From contig CADBZW010000010.1 of assembly GCA_902799345.1 (NCBI GenBank), positions 1-64,000 of the forward strand: a stretch of DNA of 64,000 bases, in the 5' to 3' direction. The notes beneath the pieces are model-generated. The model was not told the DNA's origin. It did no database searches and saw only the letters and a list, made by a program, of their open reading frames with translations. Origin of the DNA: an uncultured Bacteroidia bacterium (lineage in GTDB: Bacteria > Bacteroidota > Bacteroidia > Bacteroidales > F082). The translations under genes and the position numbers were made by a program. Positions 40,388-49,305 of this stretch are shown one piece after another (positions within the stretch are counted from its first letter, which is position 1; each line of letters begins with the position of its first letter).

Positions 40388-41593
40388 ATGCCATTACCCT
40401 ATGTAAGAATCAATTTCGCCAACGGTGCCATAGGAGGTTCGGCTGCCATGGACGACGGTTGCACTGGCCTTATCTGCAATGCAGAGGCCGTGTCGACCAC
40501 GTTTGCCCTGGGCACCAACTATCTCATCACTTCACTGAAAGGGCTTGAGGATCTCGGCATCAACGCTTCCTCGACCGGGCCAAACGCAAACGTGTACAAA
40601 TGCGTGAAGGAGTTCTACGACGAAGCACCGAAGGGCACAAAGCTCTATCTGCGTGGTGCGGCCACGAGCGTCACTGTTGAGAACCTTGTCCTGAAGACCA
40701 ACGCCCATGCCTGGCCGCTGTTGGAATATGCCGCAGGTGAGATCCGCACTCTGATTGTGAAGGTGACCGACGCGAACAACTACACGCCCGCCGTCACCCA
40801 CGCCATTGACGCAAAGGTGGAGTCCGCAATCACAAACGCCCAGGCTTTGGCTGTGGCCGCTGCTGAAGACTTGAAGGCTCCATTGTTGGTGTTGCTTGAA
40901 GGCCGTCATTACAGCGGTACCGCCGCCAGTCTGCCCGCTCTCAACGCACTCACCGCCAATCGCGTGGCCGTTGTCATCGGTGATACCAAGACTGGCTCAA
41001 CGGGTGCTGCCGTTGGCCTTTTAGCCGGACGCATCGCCCGCATCCCGGTGCAACGCTCTATTGCCAGAGTGAAGGACGGCGCAATGGTGGCAACCACCAT
41101 GTACATCAAAAACTCAGTGGCCGAAAGTGGCAGCCCCGATGTCATCCACGGCAAGGGCTTCATTTGCCCGCGTACCTTCGTCGGCAAGGGCGGCTACTTC
41201 TGGAGTGACGACAGCATCGCAACCGGCCCCACCGACGACTACTGTCTCATCCCGCGCCGCCGCACCATCGACAAGGCCTATCGTATCGCCTACCTCTCCA
41301 TGCTGGAGCAGGTGAGCGACGAAATCGCCCTCACCGCCGACGGCAAGATTGCCCCGGCAGTCTGCAAGAATATGGAGACGGTGATGGAGAGTGCCATCAT
41401 CAACCAGATGACCAGCGTCGGCAACCTGGGCAACGACCCGCAGGATCCAAATGACACCGGCGTGGTTGCCTATGTGAACCCTGAACAGAACATCGTGGCC
41501 ACTTCGAGACTGGAGGCATCATTGCGTATCCGTCCATACGGCTACGCCAAGTATATCGAAGTCGACCTTGGCTTCCAAACCCTTAACCATTAA
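40388..41593 (+). CDS. Tail sheath protein (DUF2586)
   Basis: A 401-residue product. DUF2586 features: GAIGGSAAMDDGCTGLICNA at the start, the insertion domain around TLIVKVTDANNYTPAVTHAID, and a C-terminal PYGYAKYIEVDLGFQ. Sheath proteins contract around the tube during injection, so the phage is a myovirus. It follows the lysis cassette and precedes the tube gene. Confidence 0.85.
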   Translation: MPLPYVRINFANGAIGGSAAMDDGCTGLICNAEAVSTTFALGTNYLITSLKGLEDLGINASSTGPNANVYKCVKEFYDEAPKGTKLYLRGAATSVTVENLVLKTNAHAWPLLEYAAGEIRTLIVKVTDANNYTPAVTHAIDAKVESAITNAQALAVAAAEDLKAPLLVLLEGRHYSGTAASLPALNALTANRVAVVIGDTKTGSTGAAVGLLAGRIARIPVQRSIARVKDGAMVATTMYIKNSVAESGSPDVIHGKGFICPRTFVGKGGYFWSDDSIATGPTDDYCLIPRRRTIDKAYRIAYLSMLEQVSDEIALTADGKIAPAVCKNMETVMESAIINQMTSVGNLGNDPQDPNDTGVVAYVNPEQNIVATSRLEASLRIRPYGYAKYIEVDLGFQTLNH

Positions 41594-41608
41594 AAGAAAG
41601 GAGGTATC

Positions 41609-42019
41609 ATGTTTAATTCAAGAGAATACGAATGGGCAGACATTTCCATTCTCATCGGCACTCGCATGCTTGTAGGCTTTATTGCCGTGAATTACAAGAA
41701 CAAGCAGAGCAAGAACCCCATCTATGGCAAGGGCAATGAGCCATACGCCGTCCAGAAAGGCAACAAGAGCCATGACGGTGAATTGGCCCTGAACATGAGT
41801 GAACTGCTCGCATTGCAGGCAGAAAGCCCAACAGGAAGCATCCTTGACCTTAGGGTGGATATGACAATTTGCTACGGCAACCCCGATCAGGGTGATGTGA
41901 TGCACACAAAGAAGTTGCTCGGTGTAGAGTTCACTGAAGAGCCAGAAGGAATGAAACAGGGCGACGACCACAGCGAACACACGCTCCCATTCATCTTCCT
42001 ACGCGAATTGAATGGATAA
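41609..42019 (+). CDS. Tail tube protein
   Basis: A 136-residue beta-rich product directly after the sheath gene, with a strong Shine-Dalgarno AAAGGAGGT at 41597-41605. The order sheath, tube, chaperone, tape measure is standard. The size is typical for a contractile-tail tube. Confidence 0.75.
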   Translation: MFNSREYEWADISILIGTRMLVGFIAVNYKNKQSKNPIYGKGNEPYAVQKGNKSHDGELALNMSELLALQAESPTGSILDLRVDMTICYGNPDQGDVMHTKKLLGVEFTEEPEGMKQGDDHSEHTLPFIFLRELNG

Positions 42020-42028
42020 AAAACCAAC

Positions 42029-42076
42029 GGCCCCGTCCACCGACGATTCTTCCATGTCGGACGGGCGGGGCTTATT
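42029..42076 (+). terminator. GC-rich hairpin after the tail tube gene
   Basis: GGCCCCGTCCACCGAC (42029-42044) pairs with GTCGGACGGGCGGGGC (42056-42071), followed by a T-rich TTATTT. It probably lowers transcription of downstream genes relative to the abundant tube protein. Confidence 0.7.
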
Positions 42077-42103
42077 TCAAAACGAAACCAAACAACAAAC
42101 GAC

Positions 42104-42421
42104 ATGGAAAAAGAAGAAAAGACCTTGGTGGGACAGGCCACACCAGAACAAATCGAGGCCTGGAAGAAACAATACGGCGACATTTTTGCTGTCACCGTCG
42201 ACGGCGGTATCTGCTATCTGAAGAAGCCTTCGCGTAAGGCTCTTGGATATGCATCCTTTGCTTCAAAGAACAATCCGCTCAACTTCAACGAAGTCATTCT
42301 TAACGACTGCTGGCTTGGCGGCGACGAAAGCATCAGGACAGACGACTCGAAGTTCCTGGGCATTTCCGGGGCCATTGCCCAACTCATCGAGGTGAAGGAG
42401 GCAGAAATAAAAAAGCTCTGA
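42104..42421 (+). CDS. Tail assembly chaperone, short (G-like) form
   Basis: A 105-residue product between tube and tape measure genes, with an EKEEKTLVGQATPEQIEAWKKQYGD start. It ends four codons after a slippery A AAA AAG at 42409-42415. In phages with long tails a short chaperone and a frameshifted longer form are made from this position. Confidence 0.75.
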   Translation: MEKEEKTLVGQATPEQIEAWKKQYGDIFAVTVDGGICYLKKPSRKALGYASFASKNNPLNFNEVILNDCWLGGDESIRTDDSKFLGISGAIAQLIEVKEAEIKKL

Positions 42422-42597
42422 CCGTCGCCGAGATCGGAGAGGGGAAAGGACAAGGCTTTCGGAAAAGCGACGCACAACTGCGATACTATTTCCACATAGC
42501 AAACCCTGAAGATCTCAGCGACGAAGAGTGGGCCATGCGTGTGCGTGAGCTTGAATGGGTGAGAAAACAGGAATCCAAATCATTAAAAGGTAAGTAA
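42104..42597 (+). CDS. Tail assembly chaperone, predicted -1 frameshift (GT-like) form
   Basis: A -1 shift at A AAA AAG (42409-42415) continues as GCT CTG ACC... for 60 more codons to a stop at 42595-42597. The extension contains HIANPEDLSDEEWAMRVRELEWVRKQE, a convincing protein sequence with no start codon of its own near its beginning. The total is 164 residues. The tape measure gene starts at the next base after the stop. The arrangement copies lambda G/GT. Confidence 0.7.
42409..42415 (+). promoter_or_regulatory. Slippery heptamer A AAA AAG
   Basis: It lies exactly in the zero frame of the chaperone gene (ATA AAA AAG), two codons before its stop. This is the canonical -1 frameshift site, the same heptamer as in E. 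coli dnaX. Confidence 0.75.
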
Positions 42598-44220
42598 ATG
42601 GCACAAGTCGTAAAATTCACAATCAATCTCGACGGCAATGCGGTGGATGGCGTTGCCCATCTTGAGGAGGGAATGGATCAACTTGTGACCTCCGCGAACA
42701 AGGTCGGTTCAGTGTTTGACAGCCTTGGCAACGCCGCGTTTAAGTTGAACAATATAATTGGCCTCGTTTCCAATGTGATAGGCCGTGTGACATCATCGAT
42801 GCAGGCTTGCGAGCAAGCCAACCAAGCCCAACAGGAGGCGGAAACCAAGCTGGCGCAGGTGATGCGGAACACGATGAACGCAGGTGCGGATGAGATGGCC
42901 GCCATAAAGGAACTCACAGCAGCCCAACAGCAGCTTGGCGTGATTGGTGACGAGGTGCAACTGGCAGGTGCCCAGGAACTGGGTACATATCTTGAGAAAA
43001 CGGATAGCCTGAAGCAACTCATCCCCGTGATGAACGACATGCTGGCACAACAATACGGACTGAACGCCACACAGGAGCAAGCCGTGACCATCGGAAGCAT
43101 GATGGGCAAGGTTATGGAAGGTCAGGTCGGAGCATTGAGCCGTTACGGATACAAGTTCGATGAAGCGCAGGAGAAGATTCTGAAATACGGCACCGAGGAG
43201 GAAAAGGTGGCTACCCTTGCGGAAGTCATCACCCAAAGTGTCGGAGGCATGAACGAGGCACTCGCGGCAACGCCTGAAGGCCGACAAAAACAGGTGGCCA
43301 ACGAAATCGGCGACATACAGGAACGCATCGGGGCACTTTGGATCCAAATTCAGGAGGTGTTGCTACCTATCCGGGAAAAGGTTCTGAGTGTGATAACCAC
43401 CGTCATCGAAAAAGTCGAGGCATCAATGGACACCATCAAAGCCGTTATTCCTATTGTGCTTGATGTGGTTGGCGTTATAGGCGCAGTCATTGCAGTGGTC
43501 AAACTGTGGTCAGCAGCGCAAGCCGTCCTCAATGTTATCATGACGGCCAATCCTATCGGGGTAATCATCATGGCCATTGCCGCGTTGATAGGCATAATTG
43601 TCGCCGTGGTAAGGCACATGGAGGGTTGGGGCGAGACCTGGAACAACACGATGGAATACCTAAAGCTGACCTTTCAACAGTGTGGTGCCTGGCTTCACAA
43701 GAAGTGGCTTGAAATTGAGGACTTCTTCATGTCGGGATTTGAAACCATCATGGAAGGATGGTACAAAGTCCAATCCCTGTGGGACGGGGAAGGTGCCGCC
43801 GAGGGCCTTAACAAACTCAGAGACCAACGCGACGAGAGGGCCAAGGCCATCGCCGAGGCCCAGGGCAAGATAGACGAACTTGCGGAAGCCCGCCGAAACA
43901 TCGACATTTGGCAAGTAAAGCTGAAGAAGGACGGAAAAGAGGAAAGCAATGGCACATCAACGATGGGGGCTTTGCTTTCGTCCGTGAATGGGGGCCTGAA
44001 TGCCATCTCGACAGGCGATGCCTCAACTGCGGCTTCGAAGAGCGCACAAGCCACCGCCACTGGCGGAACCCGCAACACCACGGTGAACATCAACCTCGGC
44101 AAGATGGTGGAAAGCATCGTCTTCAACGGAGGGTACGAAGAAAACGAACAGGATATGGAACAAAGGCTGGCCGCGATGCTCTCACGCATCCTCGGCATGG
44201 CCGAAGCAACAGCCGGATAA
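42598..44220 (+). CDS. Tail tape measure protein
   Basis: A 540-residue product with long helical parts. Residues about 85-130 are Gln/Ala/Glu-rich coiled coil, and about 275-335 form a hydrophobic segment (VIPIVLDVVGVIGAVIAVVKL and NPIGVIIMAIAALIGIIVAVV). A C-terminal coiled coil lies near 400-440. This is the pattern of tape measure proteins, which set tail length and reach the host inner membrane. 540 residues would suggest a rather short tail. Confidence 0.85.
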   Translation: MAQVVKFTINLDGNAVDGVAHLEEGMDQLVTSANKVGSVFDSLGNAAFKLNNIIGLVSNVIGRVTSSMQACEQANQAQQEAETKLAQVMRNTMNAGADEMAAIKELTAAQQQLGVIGDEVQLAGAQELGTYLEKTDSLKQLIPVMNDMLAQQYGLNATQEQAVTIGSMMGKVMEGQVGALSRYGYKFDEAQEKILKYGTEEEKVATLAEVITQSVGGMNEALAATPEGRQKQVANEIGDIQERIGALWIQIQEVLLPIREKVLSVITTVIEKVEASMDTIKAVIPIVLDVVGVIGAVIAVVKLWSAAQAVLNVIMTANPIGVIIMAIAALIGIIVAVVRHMEGWGETWNNTMEYLKLTFQQCGAWLHKKWLEIEDFFMSGFETIMEGWYKVQSLWDGEGAAEGLNKLRDQRDERAKAIAEAQGKIDELAEARRNIDIWQVKLKKDGKEESNGTSTMGALLSSVNGGLNAISTGDASTAASKSAQATATGGTRNTTVNINLGKMVESIVFNGGYEENEQDMEQRLAAMLSRILGMAEATAG

Positions 44221-44223
44221 GAT

Positions 44224-44724
44224 ATGTTTGTAGCTGGACTGAATTTAGTGAGACGTGCAATAGCCGAGACCAGGCCGATGCCCAACGGCATGGGAAACTT
44301 TGGCTTTGCCGATTACTATTCCCCAGTCACCCTGAAAGGTGACGGACTGGATGTGAATTTGGATGCCGACCCGCTCATTGCCGTGGCCCGCGCCAACAAC
44401 ATTGTGTGCCGTAGTGTCGCCAAGCCGAAAAAGGATGGAACCATCAAAGAGAGCTGGGCGGTGGGCGACTGGGATATCACCATCGCCGGGGTCATTATCG
44501 CCAAGACCAAGGAGGAACTGTGGCACTCCGTAGAGCAGTTATGCTTGATTAGTGAAAAGCGCCAGTCACTTGAAATAACCTGTCCTCCGATCAACGAGCA
44601 ATACGGCATTACGCGGATAGCCGTGAAGCAGCTTCAGCTGCCCTTTACAGAAGGCGAACTCAATCAGCAGTTCACCATTACGGCCCTCAGCGACACAAGC
44701 CACGAACTATTGGAGGAGCTTTGA
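44224..44724 (+). CDS. Phage baseplate-associated protein (DUF6046-like)
   Basis: A 166-residue product after the tape measure gene, before the hub gene. The pattern (AVGDWDITIAGVIIAKTKEELWHSVEQL) resembles the DUF6046 family of Bacteroidota phages; this match is from memory. In Mu the equivalent place is held by a DNA circularisation/baseplate protein (gp43). It overlaps the hub gene by one base. Confidence 0.6.
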   Translation: MFVAGLNLVRRAIAETRPMPNGMGNFGFADYYSPVTLKGDGLDVNLDADPLIAVARANNIVCRSVAKPKKDGTIKESWAVGDWDITIAGVIIAKTKEELWHSVEQLCLISEKRQSLEITCPPINEQYGITRIAVKQLQLPFTEGELNQQFTITALSDTSHELLEEL

Positions 44725-45680
44725 TGTTCAGGATGGACTTTGACATAACTGTTGGCAATTACCGCCTGAAGATGGTGGACGCTGTGAAGGTGAAACACTC
44801 CGTGGAGCAGCTCTCCGACACTGCCACCATCACCTTGCCCGCCATGGTGGAGGGGAAGACCATCGAAATAGAGGACAAACTGAAAGTGGGCGACGCCGTG
44901 ACCATACAACTCGGCTACGACGACCGCCTTCAAACAGAATTCAAAGGCTATTTGAAGGCCATCAATACGGACGGCGGCAACCTGACCTTGGAGTGCGAGG
45001 ATGCGATTTACCTTTTCGACAAAAAAGTTTCCGATGTGGAACTCAAGAGCGTCACCATGAAGGCATTGCTGGAAAAGGTGGTGAAGCAGGTTGATCCGGC
45101 AATCACCGTGCAGACCGAGTTCGACTTCACATGGGAAAAGTTCACCTTCTACCACGCCACCGCCCGCGATGTGCTAAAGAAGGTTCAGGATGAGACGAAG
45201 GCCAATATCTGGTTCGACGGGCAGACGCTGCATGTGCAGCCCCAATATGCCCAAGCGTCGGGTCGAACAGTGGTCTTCGACTTTGAGCGCAACATCGAGT
45301 CGTCTAACTTGAAGTACCGAAAGGCGAGTGATAAGAAGGTGGAGGTGACGGTGGAACTGACCGATGCCGAAGGCAAGAAATCCGAGGTGAAATACGGAGC
45401 CGAAGGTGGCAAGAACATCAAGCGTGTCGGTCACGGCATGACGAAAGCCGAGGCTAAGAAAATCGCCGAGAACGAGTATAACCTTTGGTGTTACGATGGA
45501 TACGAAGGCTCATTCACGGGTTGGCTGGTGCCATTTGTCGAACCGGGTGATGCGGTTCGCCTTCGTGATGCCGACTACCCGAACAAGGAAGGCGTGTATT
45601 ATGTGACGGGAACGGAAATTAGTTTCTCAAAAGATGGAGGAAAAAGAACAGTAAGCCTTGGGAGGTGGCTCAGCAAATGA
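44724..45680 (+). CDS. Baseplate hub protein (late control D/Mu gp44-like)
   Basis: A 318-residue product with the hub pattern: N-terminal tube-like domain (DFDITVGNYRLKMVDAVKVKHSVEQL), GDAVTIQLGYDDRLQTEFKGYL, and a C-terminal FVEPGDAVRLRDADYPNKEGVYYVTG domain. Hub trimers hold the central spike. The start is the ATG at 44724 overlapping the previous stop. Confidence 0.8.
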   Translation: MFRMDFDITVGNYRLKMVDAVKVKHSVEQLSDTATITLPAMVEGKTIEIEDKLKVGDAVTIQLGYDDRLQTEFKGYLKAINTDGGNLTLECEDAIYLFDKKVSDVELKSVTMKALLEKVVKQVDPAITVQTEFDFTWEKFTFYHATARDVLKKVQDETKANIWFDGQTLHVQPQYAQASGRTVVFDFERNIESSNLKYRKASDKKVEVTVELTDAEGKKSEVKYGAEGGKNIKRVGHGMTKAEAKKIAENEYNLWCYDGYEGSFTGWLVPFVEPGDAVRLRDADYPNKEGVYYVTGTEISFSKDGGKRTVSLGRWLSK

Positions 45681-45685
45681 AAACG

Positions 45686-46093
45686 CTATTTCTTCTTTTG
45701 AACATACTTTTTGGCCTGCGGGTCATAGCCTTCAGTAACGAGCACGAACACATCGGCATCGAGCCAGTCAGTGAGACGAATGGTGTAGTCCTCTTCGCCC
45801 TTCCTGGTCACAAACTGCCACTCACCTTCCTTGGGAGCACGGTCGACCACACGGACATTGAAGTTGTGAGCCTCGCCCCAGTTGCTGAACCACACGCGCA
45901 CATCGGCGTGTTCGTTAGGGCCGACGATACGAACCTTCCCATAGACACTCCGTGTGACACTCGCCGAAATGTTGGCCCCGTAGTCCGTCACGATGGTGAT
46001 AGTCTCGTCATCAGAGTGATACACGGGACTCCCTTGGGCGAAGCCGAAGACTGCTGTCAAAACCAAAGACACTATAATAAACAACCTCTTCAT
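45686..46093 (-). CDS. Secreted moron protein (DUF6150-like)
   Basis: A 135-residue product with a signal peptide (MKRLFIIVSLVLTAVFGFAQG). The mature part has repeats of the type KVRIVGPNEHADVRVWFS and EDYTIRLTDWLDADVFVLVT, reminding of the DUF6150 family of small Bacteroidota secreted proteins. It is the only minus-strand gene in the tail operon and has its own host-type promoter at 46098, so it can be expressed from the prophage. This is the layout of a moron gene. A lysogenic conversion role is possible but not shown. Confidence 0.65.
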   Translation of the reverse strand: MKRLFIIVSLVLTAVFGFAQGSPVYHSDDETITIVTDYGANISASVTRSVYGKVRIVGPNEHADVRVWFSNWGEAHNFNVRVVDRAPKEGEWQFVTRKGEEDYTIRLTDWLDADVFVLVTEGYDPQAKKYVQKKK

Positions 46094-46097
46094 GCCG

Positions 46098-46105
46098 CAA
46101 AGATA
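46098..46105 (-). promoter_or_regulatory. -7 promoter element of the moron gene
   Basis: Minus-strand TATCTTTG ends only four bases before the start codon at 46093, so the transcript would be nearly leaderless or the true start lies further in. Confidence 0.6.
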
Positions 46106-46120
46106 GCAAAAAACTGAAAC

Positions 46121-46639
46121 ATGGATAATTACACTGAAATAAAGAACAAAATCCGTGCCATGGTCGGCCAGAAAACCCCGCTATTGCTCACCGGCAAGGT
46201 GGAGCGCGTGAACGGCGAAACCTGCACCGTATCGATAGGCGACCTCACGCTCACCGATGTGCGCCTGCGCTCGGTGATCAACGGAGAGGACTCCAAGCTG
46301 CTCATCACGCCAGCGGATAACAGCTATGTCACCATCATAGATCTGAGCGGTGAACTGCGCGAGACCGAGGTGATAGGCTACAGCCAAATCAAAGCCATCG
46401 ACATCCAAGGCACCGATGCCGACCCCGTCAAAGTCACCATCAACGGTGGCGACAACAAAGGACTGGTGAAGATTGACGAACTGACCCAAAAACTAAACCA
46501 GCTCGTCGATAAGTTCAACGCGCACACGCATAAAGTGACAGTATCCCATCCGGGCGGAACAGTAGTTTCAACCACCCCTTCGCCTACTGCCTCTCAATTC
46601 AACAAAAACCAATATGAAGACACTAACGTGAAACACTGA
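46121..46639 (+). CDS. Baseplate assembly/spike protein (gpV-like, Mu gp45)
   Basis: A 172-residue product with an N-terminal OB-fold-like part (VERVNGETCTVSIGDLTLTDVRLRSV) and a C-terminal beta/low-complexity tail with FNAHTHKV, typical of gpV-type spikes. The spike punctures the outer membrane. It overlaps gp25 by one base. Confidence 0.75.
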   Translation: MDNYTEIKNKIRAMVGQKTPLLLTGKVERVNGETCTVSIGDLTLTDVRLRSVINGEDSKLLITPADNSYVTIIDLSGELRETEVIGYSQIKAIDIQGTDADPVKVTINGGDNKGLVKIDELTQKLNQLVDKFNAHTHKVTVSHPGGTVVSTTPSPTASQFNKNQYEDTNVKH

Positions 46640-46941
46640 TGAAAAACATCGACATACAAATAGACGAAGACTACGGCCTGAAGACTGACCCGGTCAAGCA
46701 CGACCTCGTAGTGGGTGACGTGACCCTCCAAAACCAGGCACTCATCCTCATCGCACAGCCGGGCGAGTGGAAGGAACACCCTATGGTGGGCTGCGGTATT
46801 GAGGGCATCACCAACGACGAGGACAACGGCCAATGGAGGCGCGACATCCGTGAGCAGCTTACCCGCGACGGCATGAAGGTGCGTAGCCTTAAAATCAACC
46901 AAGACAATATTGAAATAGACGCAGAATATGAGAACGACTGA
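46639..46941 (+). CDS. GPW/gp25 family baseplate wedge protein (Mu gp46)
   Basis: A 100-residue product matching the gp25 family: an N-terminal DIQIDEDYGLKTDPVKHDLVVGDVTLQNQALIL and a conserved GEWKEHPMVGCGI. It forms part of the baseplate wedge with the J-like protein that follows after a 14-base overlap. Confidence 0.85.
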   Translation: MKNIDIQIDEDYGLKTDPVKHDLVVGDVTLQNQALILIAQPGEWKEHPMVGCGIEGITNDEDNGQWRRDIREQLTRDGMKVRSLKINQDNIEIDAEYEND

Positions 46942-47782
46942 AGAAATCAAGAAACAGATGACCGACGCGGTGCTGGCAAATTCCACTCTGCGCGACGCTT
47001 TCGGTCTCGACCAGAACCAGGAATGGGACACACAGGTGTCGTCCGTCAACATTCTCAACCTCATCATCTACATCGTCGCCATGGCCATCCGCACACTCGA
47101 ATGGCTCCACGACCAGTTCCGTGCTGAGGTGGAAGAGCGCATCGCTGCCGCCTTCCCCGGCACCATCTCATGGTATTGGAACAAGGTCATGCAGTTCAGA
47201 TATGGGTACGATGTCAACCAATACGGCGTGTATGAAGGTGCGGCACTCGAACACCCCGAAGCCCTCATCATCACTCACTGCGCTGTGATGGAACAAGACA
47301 ACGGCATCATCGTAAAGGTCAACAAGGGCACAGATACCTACGAACCGCTCACCGCTTCCGAACAGGAAGCTTTGGAAGCCTATGTCAACACAATCAAATT
47401 TGCAGGCACTGTGGCCACCGTCTACAGCTTCGATCCAGACGAAATACGCTTAAAACTCAACATCTGGCGCAACCCTATGGTTCTTGATGAGAACATGTGC
47501 CTCCGCGATACTAACAGCACCCCGGTGGTTGAAAACGCGGTCGTGGCCTATCTCAACTCAATCGCCTACGGTGGCACGTTCAACAAGACCAAACTCATCG
47601 ATGCTGTGCAGCAGGTGGAGGGCGTGATTGACGTTACCATTCGTTCAGGTAGCATCTACTGCCACCAAGACCAAAGCAGCCACAACTTCAATTCGTTTGT
47701 GCAGAATTTTACCAGCTATGCTGGACATTTTACCTTAGGTGGCACCCATGGCGGTCTCACCTGCTACGACCAAAACTCTTAA
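46928..47782 (+). CDS. Baseplate J-like protein (Mu gp47)
   Basis: A 284-residue product. Its position after gp25, the long N-terminal helical part (VNILNLIIYIVAMAIRTLEWLHDQF) and the C-terminal FNKTKLIDAVQQVEGVIDVTI element are those of baseplate J proteins (gp6/gp47). Confidence 0.8.
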   Translation: MRTTEEIKKQMTDAVLANSTLRDAFGLDQNQEWDTQVSSVNILNLIIYIVAMAIRTLEWLHDQFRAEVEERIAAAFPGTISWYWNKVMQFRYGYDVNQYGVYEGAALEHPEALIITHCAVMEQDNGIIVKVNKGTDTYEPLTASEQEALEAYVNTIKFAGTVATVYSFDPDEIRLKLNIWRNPMVLDENMCLRDTNSTPVVENAVVAYLNSIAYGGTFNKTKLIDAVQQVEGVIDVTIRSGSIYCHQDQSSHNFNSFVQNFTSYAGHFTLGGTHGGLTCYDQNS

Positions 47783-47786
47783 AGCC

Positions 47787-48386
47787 ATGACTTATCCAAA
47801 TTATTCGGCGGCTATGCACCACCTCAGTGACCAGCTTACGCCTATGGTTCTTCGTAAGACCGTGTGGCGTGCACTGGTGCAGGTCATCCTCGGGCCTGTC
47901 GAGGCTCTCAGTACCGACTATAGCACTTTTCGTGCCGCCAAGCGGCAGCGCATGGAGCACAATGGGCAGGTTCGTCTGCTCGAGCGTATCTGCAATATCC
48001 TCATGGTGAGTAGTTATAGTCCGAATTCCCCGCTTATCTACTTGGACGAGCCTGAACCCATCTACGATTTCATTATTTCGCCCGACGGACAATGGGAACT
48101 GCAAAGCAGCATCCACTACGACCAGTACGGAAAGATCGATTGGAACACGCAAAACCATGACCCAGAAGAGGAACCCGAGCAATATAGCATACTGCACGAC
48201 CGCAGCGGCCACTCAGCAGGTCTTGGCTTCATAGTACACATCTCGACGGCCCTCGGCCCTGATGCGCCCAACTCATATTGGAAAACCCGCTTCTACACAC
48301 GAGGTGGCGAAACCGCCCTACGCAGCATCGTTGACACCTACAAACTCGCTGGCAAGCAATACACCATCGTGTGGGATGAAGAATAA
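47787..48386 (+). CDS. Tail protein, Mu gp48-like
   Basis: A 199-residue product after the J-like gene, the place of gp48/tail protein I. The N-terminal LTPMVLRKTVWRALVQVILGPVEAL is helical; the rest is beta-rich with acidic loops. The start at 47787 is used because it follows the previous stop by four bases. The function is inferred from position. Confidence 0.65.
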   Translation: MTYPNYSAAMHHLSDQLTPMVLRKTVWRALVQVILGPVEALSTDYSTFRAAKRQRMEHNGQVRLLERICNILMVSSYSPNSPLIYLDEPEPIYDFIISPDGQWELQSSIHYDQYGKIDWNTQNHDPEEEPEQYSILHDRSGHSAGLGFIVHISTALGPDAPNSYWKTRFYTRGGETALRSIVDTYKLAGKQYTIVWDEE

Positions 48387-48410
48387 AACAACAAATAAAT
48401 ACCATAAGCA

Positions 48411-49295
48411 ATGAAAAAACTCAACACCAACAACGCGGGGCGCATGCCCTTCTGGCAGGCCGACCTTGACTGGATACAACAGGCCTACACCCAACCAATA
48501 GAGGATATTGTCAAGGAACTTGGAATGCTTGACGCATCCACCCCAAGACCATACTTTCCAGTCACAGGCTGTCGTGTTAGCCTTAATAATGGTAACATCT
48601 CCATGTCCGCTGGCTGGTTTTGGTGGGATGGCAAGTTGCTTCCTGTCCGTGCGTTGGGAACCACATCTGCATCAGCATTCAGAAACCCCGTGGTAATCCT
48701 TTCTGAGGTTAGCCATTATGACACCAACGGATCGCGCCAATTCATTCTGCCCGATCTCAGCACCGAAACCGTAAATGACGTGTGGCAGGACGACTATATC
48801 GAACCTTCCGTGATTGATAGTGCGGAAGAGGATCGGCCTGGTGTAATAATACTTCCTGGCGCATTGACGCTTTCCCAACTCATCAAACGCCGTTCCGAAG
48901 ATTCCGAGAGAGCATGGGTTACAATATCAGGTTTGACCGCCCCAGAGCAAATGGCATTCAAACAAATAGGAAGAACTGTTGTTCTAAAGGGTGGAGTCTT
49001 CCTTAAAAATGACGACACCCCTGCCGTAACGGGTCTTCCCGCGCCTTTGGGTGGAAGGGCGCAACTCGTCGTTGGAAAAAAAGTATATGCCGTCCCCATG
49101 TTGCAGCCTCAAAATGCCAGCCTCAATACCGAGGCCGGTGAGTTATATGTCTGGGTCGATAGCGATGGGAACCTCATCGTCCAGCAGACTGACGGCGATA
49201 CAGATGAATACGTCACCCTCACCGGCATGACTTATATTGCCGAAGAGCCATACGAAGCTGTTTTTATTGATACGAAGGTCATCGTGAATTTATAG
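48411..49295 (+). CDS. Probable tail fibre or baseplate-fibre adaptor
   Basis: A 294-residue product. Its N-terminus (RMPFWQADLDWIQQAYTQPIEDIVKEL) resembles baseplate-attachment parts of fibres in Bacteroidota Mu-like phages, followed by beta-rich repeats. It is the last large structural gene of the tail operon and far from the DGR target; it may anchor the variable receptor-binding protein. Confidence 0.6.
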   Translation: MKKLNTNNAGRMPFWQADLDWIQQAYTQPIEDIVKELGMLDASTPRPYFPVTGCRVSLNNGNISMSAGWFWWDGKLLPVRALGTTSASAFRNPVVILSEVSHYDTNGSRQFILPDLSTETVNDVWQDDYIEPSVIDSAEEDRPGVIILPGALTLSQLIKRRSEDSERAWVTISGLTAPEQMAFKQIGRTVVLKGGVFLKNDDTPAVTGLPAPLGGRAQLVVGKKVYAVPMLQPQNASLNTEAGELYVWVDSDGNLIVQQTDGDTDEYVTLTGMTYIAEEPYEAVFIDTKVIVNL

Positions 49296-49305
49296 ACCTA
49301 CCGCA

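Noticed and set aside
44724-45680. Alternative hub start at the TTG at 44721
   Set aside because: The ATG at 44724 directly follows and overlaps the previous stop in the usual way; a TTG start one codon earlier adds nothing.
48411-49295. Second DGR target among the tail fibre genes
   Set aside because: No copy of the TR core or of a GVRPVL-type ending was found here or elsewhere in the window besides the gene at 26486.
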